This document shows, piece by piece, positions 13,150-19,748 of a stretch of 20,531 bases of DNA. Both the position numbers and the translations under genes were made by a program. Numbering within the stretch: the first letter of the stretch is position 1; every line of letters starts with the position of its first letter. Source of the DNA: a virus; IMG/VR virus record IMGVR_UViG_3300009104_000148, positions 1 to 20,531 of that record; one strand, 5' to 3'. The notes beneath the pieces are model-generated. The model was given only the letters and a program-made list of their open reading frames with translations. It was not told where the DNA came from and searched no databases.

Positions 13150-13783
13150 TGCGACACTTCTCGAGAGCACCCGCCTTTACCAGGCGGGCGTGATCGACGC
13201 CGACAGCCTGATTGATGCGGTGGCAGGGGTTCGACACGAAACGCCACAGATGGCGCTTGGCAGCGCCTTCCACGCGGTGTTTGAGGAGCCCGATAAACAC
13301 CTGGACCTCTATATGGACGCCGGCGTTTACGTTCGAGGAGAGCACGTTTTTGACGCCCAGGTAGTCGACTCGAGCCTGGGCGACATTTGGGGCCTGCAGC
13401 CTGTAATAGAGGCCAAGGCCGAGGACCTAGTGCTCCAGACCGACTACGGACCTGTTCGAATCGTCTGTCAGGCGGACGCCCTGGCGGGCCTGGAATGTTG
13501 GGAACTCAAGACAACCGAGAAACCGCTCAAACCCGAGCGTTACATGGAGTCGATGCAATGGCGAGCCTATGTCCTGGCGTTTGGCGCGAATCGAGTGACG
13601 TACCGGCTCATCAAACTCAAGCACCTAAAGGACGCCGACGTTTACACCATTGATGATCGGGCCACGATCTCGATGTTTCCGTATCCACAAATTACCCAGG
13701 ACGTCAACGCAATGGCGAACGAGCTCACCCGCTTTATCAACATCAACAAACTTGAGGAGTACCGCCTCGAGGAGGCCGCATGA
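13136..13783 (+). CDS. PD-(D/E)XK exonuclease (recombination partner)
   Basis: A 215-aa nuclease. The D...ExK core is visible: RIVCQADALAG followed by CWELKTTEK, then QWRAYVLAF. Upstream ALGSAFHAVFEEP matches the Cas4/lambda exonuclease-like PDDEXK_1 family. The GTG at 13136, with GGAG seven bases before it, is chosen because the domain begins just after (VLRLSATLLESTRLYQAG). It overlaps the end of the Sak4 gene by 14 bases. It would resect DNA ends to supply strands for annealing. Confidence 0.8.
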   Translation: MLRLSATLLESTRLYQAGVIDADSLIDAVAGVRHETPQMALGSAFHAVFEEPDKHLDLYMDAGVYVRGEHVFDAQVVDSSLGDIWGLQPVIEAKAEDLVLQTDYGPVRIVCQADALAGLECWELKTTEKPLKPERYMESMQWRAYVLAFGANRVTYRLIKLKHLKDADVYTIDDRATISMFPYPQITQDVNAMANELTRFININKLEEYRLEEAA

Positions 13784-13998
13784 GAAGGACCCACACCCTG
13801 AGAGCTGCAAACGGAACCTACACCAACAAGGAAGGTGAGGAGAAAACGAGCTGGATAACCGTCGGCGCCCTGATGGATAAGGATGGCAAACCAGTTATCA
13901 AATTCGACTCAATACCTGTCGGCAATACCTGGGATGGTTGGATACAGGCTTTTCCTGTGGATGAAGATTCAAACTTTGACGACAAAATACCATTTTGA
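13780..13998 (+). CDS. SSB-like protein with acidic DDKIPF tip
   Basis: A 72-aa protein whose C-terminus, NFDDKIPF, matches the acidic tip by which bacterial SSB binds partner enzymes. The rest (KTSWITVGALMDKDGKPVIK, then WDGWIQAFPV) could be a minimal OB-type fold but is much shorter than SSB (about 170 aa). With Sak4 and the exonuclease directly upstream it likely coats single strands or recruits host repair proteins. Start overlaps the nuclease stop (ATGA). Confidence 0.6.
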   Translation: MRRTHTLRAANGTYTNKEGEEKTSWITVGALMDKDGKPVIKFDSIPVGNTWDGWIQAFPVDEDSNFDDKIPF

Positions 13999-14036
13999 CA
14001 GATGAAACAATCAAAGAAAAAGCCCACAAAGGAACG

Positions 14037-14849
14037 ATGCGATACTCCCGATCTATCTTAAACGTCCTATCTCTAGGTGCTGGAGTGCAGTCATCCGCGA
14101 TGGCACTCATGGCAGCACACGGTGAGATCGAGCCAATGCCTGACTGTGCCATCTTTGCGGATACCGGCGCAGAACCACAGCACGTTTATGACCAGTTGGA
14201 CCTGGTTGAGGCGAATGTACCGTTTCCGGTGTATCGGGTGATGGAAGGGGATGGCCTGGAAAAAGCGGTCATCCGTTCAATCGAAGGCGCACGATACGCT
14301 GGTCCTCCCTTTTTTACTGAATCCGCGCATGGGGGGGGGATGTTACGTCGGCAATGCACCCGCGAATACAAAATTATGCCGATTGAACGCAAGGTGCGGG
14401 AATTAGTCGGACTCAAAAAGGGACAACGTGGTCCGAAAGAAGTAGCGGTAAGTCAGTGGATTGGTATCTCGATGGACGAGATTGTTCGGATGAAACCCAA
14501 TCCAACCAAGTGGATTCTGAATCGCTGGCCTTTGGTTGAGATGCAGATGTATCGGTATGACTGTCTACGCTGGATGGATGAACACAGGTTTGAGGAACCT
14601 AAGAAATCAGCGTGTTATTTCTGCCCGTATCATGACAACTCGACGTGGCAGAACATGATGGATCACGACCCCGAATCGTTTGCAAAAGCGGTCAAAATGG
14701 ATGAGTTGATTCGAGATGGTGTGCGTGGAACAAAGGAAAAGCTCTACCTGCATCGATCTATGGAGCCTCTAAAGGACTGTGACTTCGACCCTGACCGTGA
14801 CCAGTTCGATATGTTTGATAATGAATGTGAGGGGATGTGTGGGGTATGA
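14037..14849 (+). CDS. PAPS reductase-like PP-loop protein
   Basis: A 270-aa protein of the adenine nucleotide alpha-hydrolase (PP-loop) superfamily. It has the modified loop LSLGAGVQSSAMALMA, then FADTGAEP, RRQCTREYK, and a CYFCPYHDNSTW cluster with CLRWMDEH upstream. Many phages carry it, annotated as PAPS reductase; its true job (sulfur or nucleotide chemistry, perhaps modification) is not settled. ATG 14037 is preferred over TTG 13995 because AAAGGA lies upstream and the domain starts soon after. The region seems AT-richer than its neighbours and has a G8 run (14331-14338). Confidence 0.75.
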   Translation: MRYSRSILNVLSLGAGVQSSAMALMAAHGEIEPMPDCAIFADTGAEPQHVYDQLDLVEANVPFPVYRVMEGDGLEKAVIRSIEGARYAGPPFFTESAHGGGMLRRQCTREYKIMPIERKVRELVGLKKGQRGPKEVAVSQWIGISMDEIVRMKPNPTKWILNRWPLVEMQMYRYDCLRWMDEHRFEEPKKSACYFCPYHDNSTWQNMMDHDPESFAKAVKMDELIRDGVRGTKEKLYLHRSMEPLKDCDFDPDRDQFDMFDNECEGMCGV

Positions 14850-15127
14850 ATAATCGATCTTTCGTGACGAAGCATCCTTTGTCTTACGATGACCTTTACG
14901 AGCGGATTTCTCGATTAGAGCGGAGTAACCGAGCCCTAAGGGCGCATCTTAAGACTACAAAAGCAGTGATGAAAACGCGAGAAGAAGAAATTACCCAGCA
15001 GCGCCAACAGATAGACCATTTATGTGCTGCAGAAATAAGCAAAAAGGAAATGCACAAAATCATCTGTGACCAGGCACAACTCATCACCGAGTTATTACGG
15101 GAAGGAAAAGAAATTACAGGTGATTAG
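14846..15127 (+). CDS. Coiled-coil protein (93 aa)
   Basis: ATG overlaps the PAPS-reductase-like stop (ATGA). After a polar start, LYERISRLERSNRALRAHLK and a following charged helix (REEEITQQRQQI) form a coiled coil. A second region (KIICDQAQLITELLREGKEI) is also helical. The family is not recognised. Tight coupling suggests it belongs with the PP-loop gene or is a small DNA-associated protein of the integration module. Confidence 0.6.
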   Translation: MNNRSFVTKHPLSYDDLYERISRLERSNRALRAHLKTTKAVMKTREEEITQQRQQIDHLCAAEISKKEMHKIICDQAQLITELLREGKEITGD

Positions 15128-15129
15128 CA

Positions 15130-15411
15130 ATTAAAACTTATCTCAAACTAGATGAGGCAGCCGCATATTGCGGGACGACGCCCGAATTATTCGAGCGTCG
15201 AGCCCCTAGTTTGGGCATACACCCATTCCCTTTTTTGGGCGAACTGATGTATCGTTGTGCTGATATTGAGGCAGCACTGAACCGAGCATGGCGCGACTCT
15301 ATCAACGAAACCGATCCTGGTATCTCGACTACCACAAAGAAGGCTCACGACACCGTGAGTCACTTGGTCCAATTTCCAAAGCCGAAGCCGAGGCCCACAA
15401 GAAGGCACTAG
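15130..15411 (+). CDS. Excisionase-like HTH protein, apparent ATT start
   Basis: The frame reads KTYLKLDEAAAYCGTTPELF, then GIHPFPFLGELMYRCADIEA, the MerR/excisionase-type winged HTH used by phage Xis proteins. No ATG, GTG or TTG precedes the domain; an in-frame stop lies at 15121-15123. The only plausible initiator is ATT at 15130, seven bases after AGGTGA (15117-15122), a near-perfect ribosome site. The 93-aa product overlaps the integrase start by 124 bases. It would direct excision by bending att DNA. Alternatives are a sequencing error or a TTG start at 15211 that would lose half the domain. Confidence 0.65.
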   Translation: MKTYLKLDEAAAYCGTTPELFERRAPSLGIHPFPFLGELMYRCADIEAALNRAWRDSINETDPGISTTTKKAHDTVSHLVQFPKPKPRPTRRH

Positions 15412-16247
15412 AGCGCCGGCTCGATAACGTCCTACCCGCCGCCGGCCCCGAATTTATCACCTGGGCCAACGAATACACCGCCTGGCATTGTTCCGAATAT
15501 CCCGATTCGTACTACAGAGTCGAGCAGATAATTCGCACCCACCTAGTTCCGGCCTTTGCCGGCCTAGCTATCGGCATGATAAGCCCTCGAGAGGTTGAGG
15601 CATTCAAGCACGCCAGGCTCGAATCGGCTGCACCAGCAACCGTTTCCAAGGAATTACGAACCCTCCAGGCGATGATAAATCTTGCGGTCCTGTGGGATGT
15701 CATACCCAGGAACCCAATCAAACGAGTGAAAGCGCCCCGCAACGTCGTCAGTAAGCCGCCCAGGTGGTACACAAAAGAGGAGCTTTCGGACCTTTACAAG
15801 CAGAACAGCTATCCCCACATCTGGCGGCTGCTGGCCTGCACCGGCATCCGTCGAGGCGAGCTGTTCAATCTAACAAGGCGTGACATCGGTAAAAATGAAA
15901 TGCGAATCGTCAGCCTGGCAGGCGCTCGAACCAAGTCAGCGAAGTGGCGGACCGTTCCCCTGTCAGACAGCGCACAAGACGCTCTAATGGCGCTGAAGGA
16001 TACAAACCGTATCGCCCCTGACGTTACCCCTTACTCGCTCTCGAGGGCGTTCAGCCGCGATCTGAGGCGCCTGGAGCTCGGCGGGACCCTGCACTGTCTA
16101 CGTCACACCTATTGCAGCCATTTAGTGATGCAAGGTGAGCACCTGGCGGTGGTTAAAGAGCTCGCCGGACACAGCACAATCAAGGTCACAGAGCAGTACG
16201 CACACCTGGCGCCGGACTTTCTCAAGGGTGCGGTGGTGAACCTTTAG
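15288..16247 (+). CDS. int: Tyrosine integrase
   Basis: A 319-aa site-specific recombinase. The N-terminal arm-binding part (MARLYQRNRSWYLDYHKEGS) and core-binding SAM-like domain precede the catalytic domain with Arg in TGIRRGEL, HxxR in LHCLRHTY, His in AGHST and the nucleophile Tyr in VTEQYAHL. It integrates phage DNA at the tRNA-Glu site beginning 62 bases after its stop. The start overlaps the Xis-like frame, as xis/int overlap in lambda. Palindrome copy 4 lies inside its 3' part. Confidence 0.93.
   Translation: MARLYQRNRSWYLDYHKEGSRHRESLGPISKAEAEAHKKALERRLDNVLPAAGPEFITWANEYTAWHCSEYPDSYYRVEQIIRTHLVPAFAGLAIGMISPREVEAFKHARLESAAPATVSKELRTLQAMINLAVLWDVIPRNPIKRVKAPRNVVSKPPRWYTKEELSDLYKQNSYPHIWRLLACTGIRRGELFNLTRRDIGKNEMRIVSLAGARTKSAKWRTVPLSDSAQDALMALKDTNRIAPDVTPYSLSRAFSRDLRRLELGGTLHCLRHTYCSHLVMQGEHLAVVKELAGHSTIKVTEQYAHLAPDFLKGAVVNL
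15999..16013 (+). promoter_or_regulatory. Palindrome GATAC-N5-GTATC, copy 4 (in integrase)
   Basis: GGATAC-AAACC-GTATCG, within codons near the integrase's 3' third. In the plus direction, the direction of this gene, it matches the shared consensus GATACANNYCGTATC; in copies 1-3 that orientation is minus, also along transcription. Confidence 0.5.
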
Positions 16248-16252
16248 GCCAG

Positions 16253-16269
16253 TGGCACAACCTGGCACA
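16253..16269. repeat. attP arm-type sites, P arm (TGGCACA x2)
   Basis: Two direct TGGCACA copies 10 bp apart (16253-16259, 16263-16269) between the integrase stop and the tRNA-like core. The same heptamer recurs twice on the other side of the core. Repeats on both sides of an att core are the expected arm-binding sites of an integrase N-terminal domain. Confidence 0.6.
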
Positions 16270-16308
16270 ATCAGTAAATGCTAATAAACTCCTAACTCAT
16301 TGATTTTA

Positions 16309-16356
16309 TGGCGTCCCCAAGGGGATTCGAACCCCTGTTGCCGCCGTGAAAGGGCG
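16309..16356 (-). other. attP core: 3' half of tRNA-Glu(TTC)
   Basis: On the minus strand it reads CGCC, the anticodon loop CTTTCAC, GGCGG, then the T arm (GGGTTCGAATCCC region), acceptor strand and CCA, the last 48 bases of a tRNA-Glu. The sequence 5' of it shows no D arm or acceptor partner, so it is not a whole tRNA. Phage integrases commonly use such 3' ends so that the host tRNA is restored on insertion. The match to the gammaproteobacterial tRNA-Glu points to the host group. Confidence 0.9.
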
Positions 16357-16392
16357 CATTGACTCGCTTATTATCAATCACTTATATGTTGC

Positions 16393-16414
16393 CTGTGCCA
16401 CTATACTGGCACAG
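16393..16414. repeat. attP arm-type sites, P' arm / hairpin
   Basis: CTGTGCCA-CTATAC-TGGCACAG, an 8-bp inverted repeat containing two more TGGCACA heptamers in opposite orientation. It is probably an arm-type integrase or Xis site. On RNA it could also act as a weak stop for the minus-strand operon, whose last gene ends here. Confidence 0.6.
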
Positions 16415-16583
16415 ATGTTTGTTTCTGAACGCTCGATTGTACTAGCTTTTCCTTCTTTTCCCACCACTCAGGAGGTGCATTACTGTTAATCCCGAACCGA
16501 TTACAGAAATCAAAGAGGACAGCTAACGCCTGGCTTTTGTTTTTGCTCTCAATGATTGCGGTCTGTAGTTGGGGGATTGTCAT
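16401..16583 (-). CDS. Hypothetical protein at the end of the late operon (60 aa)
   Basis: MTIPQLQTAIIESKNKSQAL, then FDFCNRFGINSNAPPEWWEK and a polar tail. The ATG at 16583 has GGAGAATAACGCA upstream, a good ribosome site. An earlier in-frame start at 16685 overlaps the previous gene (ATGA) and would add 34 residues without recognised features. The family is not recognised. It is the last minus-strand gene before attP. Confidence 0.55.
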   Translation of the reverse strand: MTIPQLQTAIIESKNKSQALAVLFDFCNRFGINSNAPPEWWEKKEKLVQSSVQKQTSVPV

Positions 16584-16681
16584 TGCGTTATTCTCCGGTG
16601 TTAATGTAAAAGCTATTGGGCAACTGAACTCGCGCCGGCCAGGGTCCGGTTCGAGGTGTTCGGGGTGACTCCTTAATAAAC

Positions 16682-16867
16682 TCATTGCAGATGCCTCGGG
16701 CGATGACTTGGCCCCAGGAGCTCGTCGATGAGCTCCGCTGCGTAAGCATCTGCGAGCACGAGCTCAATCGTTGCTGGTACTTCCGCGTTCGAACGCTTCA
16801 CGATCAGCAAGTCCTCGTATTCCACCTCGATCTCAGCCCCGCTGTCCAACTTGACGAGGATGGTCAT
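16682..16867 (-). CDS. Small hypothetical protein (61 aa)
   Basis: MTILVKLDSGAEIEVEYEDL and a later IELVLADAYAAELIDELLGP, probably beta strands followed by a helix. It overlaps the metallophosphoesterase stop by four bases (ATGA), so it is coupled to it. No family is recognised. Confidence 0.55.
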   Translation of the reverse strand: MTILVKLDSGAEIEVEYEDLLIVKRSNAEVPATIELVLADAYAAELIDELLGPSHRPRHLQ

Positions 16868-18030
16868 TTCAGCATAGCCACATCGACGCGATGACGCTCG
16901 ACCTCACCATGCTTCTTGTGATGGACAATCGCGTACATATCTCGCCCCGAGCGATACCCTCGCCCACTCGTCCACGCATCCTTTGCCGCTAGAGTCCTAA
17001 AGGATTCCCAAATAACTCCAGGGAACTCAATCAATGTCTGGGTGTGGATGTGGCCTGTGTACCAGTAGCGGTGTTTCGTCTTTCCCCACTCATCTGCCTG
17101 GTCGGATGCCATGATGCCGGCGAGCTGCTGCGGCTTCGTCATATCCCCATGCGTCGAACCAAACAGGACCTTGCCGAACTTGTAATACCAGAACCTCGAG
17201 GGGGTGTCGTGAATCTCGATCCGGTCGTTGTTCTCGTAAAAGAGCGCCAGAGCTATCGAGAGCATTTGGCTGGTATGGTCGTCGTGGTTGCCTATGCAGT
17301 TACGAACAATCACCCGCTCATGCTTGCGAGCTGCTGCCTCGATGCAAGTCATCATCGCTCGAATACCGGCCCGCAAGACTTTCGACCATCGGGTATCGAC
17401 ATCGAGGGCGTGGCCGCTGCGTAGTGTCCGGTTATCCTGGGTGTCGCTGTGAAAGAAATCGCCCAGGTTCAACAGTATCGCGGTCTTTGATTTGGGAGAA
17501 CACGCCACCAGGCGGCTTACCGCCTCGCACAAATTATCCTCACCAATCTTTAAATCGAAGTCGTCGCCGCTTTCCTTCCCCCAGGCGAACATCCCCAGGT
17601 GCGGGTCGCCCATCGGGTATACCGTTAGCAGATCATCCTCGGAATGTTTTGGCGCCATACCAGGGCGAGACTTACCTCGCCAATCCTCGAACGCCTCGAT
17701 AATGAGCTCACGCAGCTCCTCCTGGCGTTGAGATTCCGCGGTTGTCTTAACCCATTGGGCCCGCTGCTCACCATCCTGGTCGTAGAGAGTGCTGACACCT
17801 TTAACCGCGAACCCGTCGGGCGCGGTATGTGTCATATCGTGATCGGGAGCATAGCCCTGGTGGGCCGCCTGTTTCTTGATGCGGCTAAGACACTTGTACA
17901 CCATACGCTCGGTGATGCCGAGCTGCTTTGCAGCTTTCGCTCGATGGCCTTTGGCATCCACCAGGGCGCCGATTAGACTCCGCTGGTGTTCCGTCGTGCA
18001 GTAGGGGATTAACCCGATATCGTTCGGCAT
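16864..18030 (-). CDS. HTH-metallophosphoesterase phage protein
   Basis: A 388-aa two-part protein. Residues about 30-50 form an HTH (AAKQLGITERMVYKCLSRIK), then a conserved linker (HDMTHTAPDGFAVKGVSTLY). The C-terminal calcineurin-like phosphoesterase shows metal ligands in MGDPHLGMF, LNLGDFFH, IGNHDDH, GSTHGD and TGHIHT. This combination is common in phages, its substrate unknown; the HTH suggests it acts on DNA, but that is inference. ATG 18030 is chosen over an upstream GTG at 18042; either overlaps the preceding gene. Confidence 0.85.
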   Translation of the reverse strand: MPNDIGLIPYCTTEHQRSLIGALVDAKGHRAKAAKQLGITERMVYKCLSRIKKQAAHQGYAPDHDMTHTAPDGFAVKGVSTLYDQDGEQRAQWVKTTAESQRQEELRELIIEAFEDWRGKSRPGMAPKHSEDDLLTVYPMGDPHLGMFAWGKESGDDFDLKIGEDNLCEAVSRLVACSPKSKTAILLNLGDFFHSDTQDNRTLRSGHALDVDTRWSKVLRAGIRAMMTCIEAAARKHERVIVRNCIGNHDDHTSQMLSIALALFYENNDRIEIHDTPSRFWYYKFGKVLFGSTHGDMTKPQQLAGIMASDQADEWGKTKHRYWYTGHIHTQTLIEFPGVIWESFRTLAAKDAWTSGRGYRSGRDMYAIVHHKKHGEVERHRVDVAMLK

Positions 18031-18233
18031 GAGATAACGCACCCGATTGGCATGGCTGTGATACCGCTTATTTCACCGCCATCCGATAGAGTGTTTCCGA
18101 TTTTGAGAAACTGTTTATCCCTGGAGGCTAACCACCCCACGGACTTAACAACAGGGCAGGCTACCGCCTCATGTGTTGACCAGGACCCGTCCTGTAGGAT
18201 GTCCCACCATTCAACAATGCAGAGCTCGGCCAT
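18009..18233 (-). CDS. Small Trp-rich late-region protein (74 aa)
   Basis: MAELCIVEWWDILQDGSWST, with VVKSVGWLASRDKQFLKIG and a C-terminal ISGITAMPIGCVISCRTISG. Small proteins with this VGWL-centred layout occur in many phages near lysis or replication genes, with unknown function. It follows the lipoprotein gene by three bases and overlaps the metallophosphoesterase start by 22 bases. Confidence 0.65.
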   Translation of the reverse strand: MAELCIVEWWDILQDGSWSTHEAVACPVVKSVGWLASRDKQFLKIGNTLSDGGEISGITAMPIGCVISCRTISG

Positions 18234-18236
18234 ACA

Positions 18237-18596
18237 TCACTTTGCTTTTTTTCGCTCGAGAGGTCCTGGCAATATCCAACCGAGGATCATAGGAACAGCA
18301 AACAGGAGCAGCAGCCAGTAAGATGCTTGTGTAATCAGAGCCTCTACAATGTCGAAAAAGTTTGTCGGCGCACATTCCATTTTTTTAGCCCTCTTTGTTT
18401 TTACCGCGTCCACAATTACAGTGCTCGCACCGGCAGTTATTCCGGTCGCCAGAATGGCAGGGGCAGTCCCCGCCACAGTTTTCACAATCGCACCTGTGCC
18501 CATTGTCACGCCTGCCGATACCATCCCCTTCTTGAGGCTCGAGCACCCCGTCACCAGGAGCAGACATACGCTAACCAGCAATATTTTGTATGACAC
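18237..18596 (-). CDS. Lipoprotein with C-terminal membrane helix
   Basis: GTG start. The signal MSYKILLVSVCLLLVTGCSS has a lipobox, so Cys18 is the probable lipidation site. A Gly/Ala/Thr-rich central part (GAIVKTVAGTAPAILATGIT) could also sit in the membrane, and a C-terminal helix (SYWLLLLFAVPMILGWIL) follows, with a short basic end. The set resembles an unusual spanin or envelope protein and lies among other small membrane genes. A two-membrane role in lysis is inferred from position. Confidence 0.6.
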   Translation of the reverse strand: MSYKILLVSVCLLLVTGCSSLKKGMVSAGVTMGTGAIVKTVAGTAPAILATGITAGASTVIVDAVKTKRAKKMECAPTNFFDIVEALITQASYWLLLLFAVPMILGWILPGPLERKKAK

Positions 18597-18672
18597 CGAT
18601 GACCACTATTGCAGCGATCACCCCCAGGATGACCTTTGTTTTCATTGGTTTTGCTTTGAACCACTCCATCAT
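18571..18672 (-). CDS. 33-aa membrane peptide
   Basis: MMEWFKAKPMKTKVILGVIA continuing to IQNIAG, a basic start and one transmembrane segment. Its ATG ATG overlaps the TGA of the upstream gene, and it overlaps the lipoprotein gene by 26 bases. It is too small for most gene finders. It could be a holin-like or accessory lysis peptide; no family is recognised. Confidence 0.5.
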   Translation of the reverse strand: MMEWFKAKPMKTKVILGVIAAIVVIGVIQNIAG

Positions 18673-18854
18673 TGTTCTCTCTCCAGGTGTTTATTGAGTG
18701 AATAAATGGCTTCAGACCCGTTATGCACCAGGGCCCAGGGGGCCAGGCCATGCACAACAAATATCAGACCAGCTTTGAAACTACGCCAGGCAAGATGCCA
18801 GGCAAACTTGCGATGTCGGTTCCAACTCAGATTGATGTCCTTGAGATGACTCAT
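18669..18854 (-). CDS. DUF6356-like small protein
   Basis: A 61-aa protein, MSHLKDINLSWNRHRKFAWH, with LAWRSFKAGLIFVVHGLAPW as a single hydrophobic region, the pattern of the DUF6356 family of small proteins found in phages and bacteria. Function is unknown. ATG 18854 overlaps the previous stop by four bases; an upstream ATG at 18869 is less likely. Confidence 0.65.
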   Translation of the reverse strand: MSHLKDINLSWNRHRKFAWHLAWRSFKAGLIFVVHGLAPWALVHNGSEAIYSLNKHLEREQ

Positions 18855-19135
18855 CCGCGTCCGTTCCATAATTTTCTAACAATCTTGTCTACTTGTTTTT
18901 CAAGCTGTTCGATCTTGAGATTCTGTTTTGTATCCGAGGGTAGCTCACCGCTCCCGTAGCGACCGACAGGCCAATCACGAACAAAAATTGAATTCTTCTC
19001 GACATCGTTAGACATCATTTGAATCTGGTAATTGTTATGACTTACCTTTGCTGAGAGTGTTGATGCCCACCATACAATCCCGCCGGCCTGGACCAACAGT
19101 GCAACTCCCAACGTAATGATGAACTTCGAGTCCAT
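18851..19135 (-). CDS. Membrane-anchored coiled-coil protein, paralogue B
   Basis: MDSKFIITLGVALLVQAGGI VWW begins an N-terminal membrane segment. The periplasmic or cytoplasmic rest ends in a coiled coil (KIEQLEKQVDKIVRKL). The start matches the previous gene (MNVDSKVITVALFLLVQ, then VWWGSGLSSKV), so they are tandem paralogues. Such proteins occur in marine phages next to lysis genes; they may be accessory holin or spanin-like parts. The start overlaps the previous stop (TGATG). Confidence 0.65.
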   Translation of the reverse strand: MDSKFIITLGVALLVQAGGIVWWASTLSAKVSHNNYQIQMMSNDVEKNSIFVRDWPVGRYGSGELPSDTKQNLKIEQLEKQVDKIVRKLWNGRG

Positions 19136-19545
19136 CAGTTATACCCGTACCCCTTAATTGATTGCTGTTGCATCGGACCAGCGTTCTGTAGAGCGGTGAA
19201 TATGGATTCATGTTGAGCCATGATCTCGTCCATCGTCTTTCTTTGGGCTACATCACTAGCAATCAACGCACCGATCTCTTTTTCAGTAGTACGCCTTAAC
19301 TCATCTACTTTGAAGGCAAGCACATCTAATCCAGAAGTTTCAGCAGTCAGTTCTTTGATGCGCTCGATCTGCTGCCCCTGATCGTGGATTGCCACAGCGC
19401 AATTCTGCGTTTCCTCAACCAAACCAGGTTGTATACTCGACAACTGTTCGACCTTAGAACTCAACCCACTGCCCCACCAAACCGCAGTCGCCCCCTGGAC
19501 GAGTAGGAACAATGCGACCGTTATGACTTTGCTATCGACGTTCAT
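19135..19545 (-). CDS. Membrane-anchored coiled-coil protein, paralogue A
   Basis: A 136-aa protein with an N-terminal membrane segment (VITVALFLLVQGATAVWWGS) and a long helical, partly coiled-coil remainder (QGQQIERIKELTAETSG and RTTEKEIGALIASDVAQRK). Start at 19545 is preferred to 19557 because it overlaps the upstream stop as ATGA and aligns with paralogue B. Probably derived from the same ancestor by duplication. Role unknown; likely inner membrane. Confidence 0.65.
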   Translation of the reverse strand: MNVDSKVITVALFLLVQGATAVWWGSGLSSKVEQLSSIQPGLVEETQNCAVAIHDQGQQIERIKELTAETSGLDVLAFKVDELRRTTEKEIGALIASDVAQRKTMDEIMAQHESIFTALQNAGPMQQQSIKGYGYN

Positions 19546-19748
19546 TGATTCATCCATTTAGTTACGAGTGAAGTTATGACCGAGGTTCCACCGATTGCCA
19601 TCAGGAAGATTCCGATCCCCATACCTTTGGCCTTGGTCAATTCTTTCTCAAGAACGTAGAGTCGAGTGTTGTTGTCACGGATTGTTTTTTCGAGAGTGTC
19701 AACTTTCTCGATGAGTTTCCCAATCTCCACATCCGTGATTTCGCTCAT
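19542..19748 (-). CDS. XhlA-like coiled-coil and C-terminal transmembrane protein
   Basis: A 68-aa protein: a coiled coil (IGKLIEKVDTLEKTIRDNNT, RLYVLEKELTKAK) and a C-terminal membrane segment (GMGIGIFLMAIGGTSVITSL). This layout matches the haemolysin XhlA family, holin partners in phage lysis. Four-base overlaps on both sides place it in a translationally coupled cluster. It is the best candidate here for a holin-associated protein. Confidence 0.65.
   Translation of the reverse strand: MSEITDVEIGKLIEKVDTLEKTIRDNNTRLYVLEKELTKAKGMGIGIFLMAIGGTSVITSLVTKWMNQ

Noticed and set aside
16309-16384. A complete tRNA-Glu gene
   Set aside because: Only the 3' half matches; upstream there is no D arm or acceptor 5' strand.
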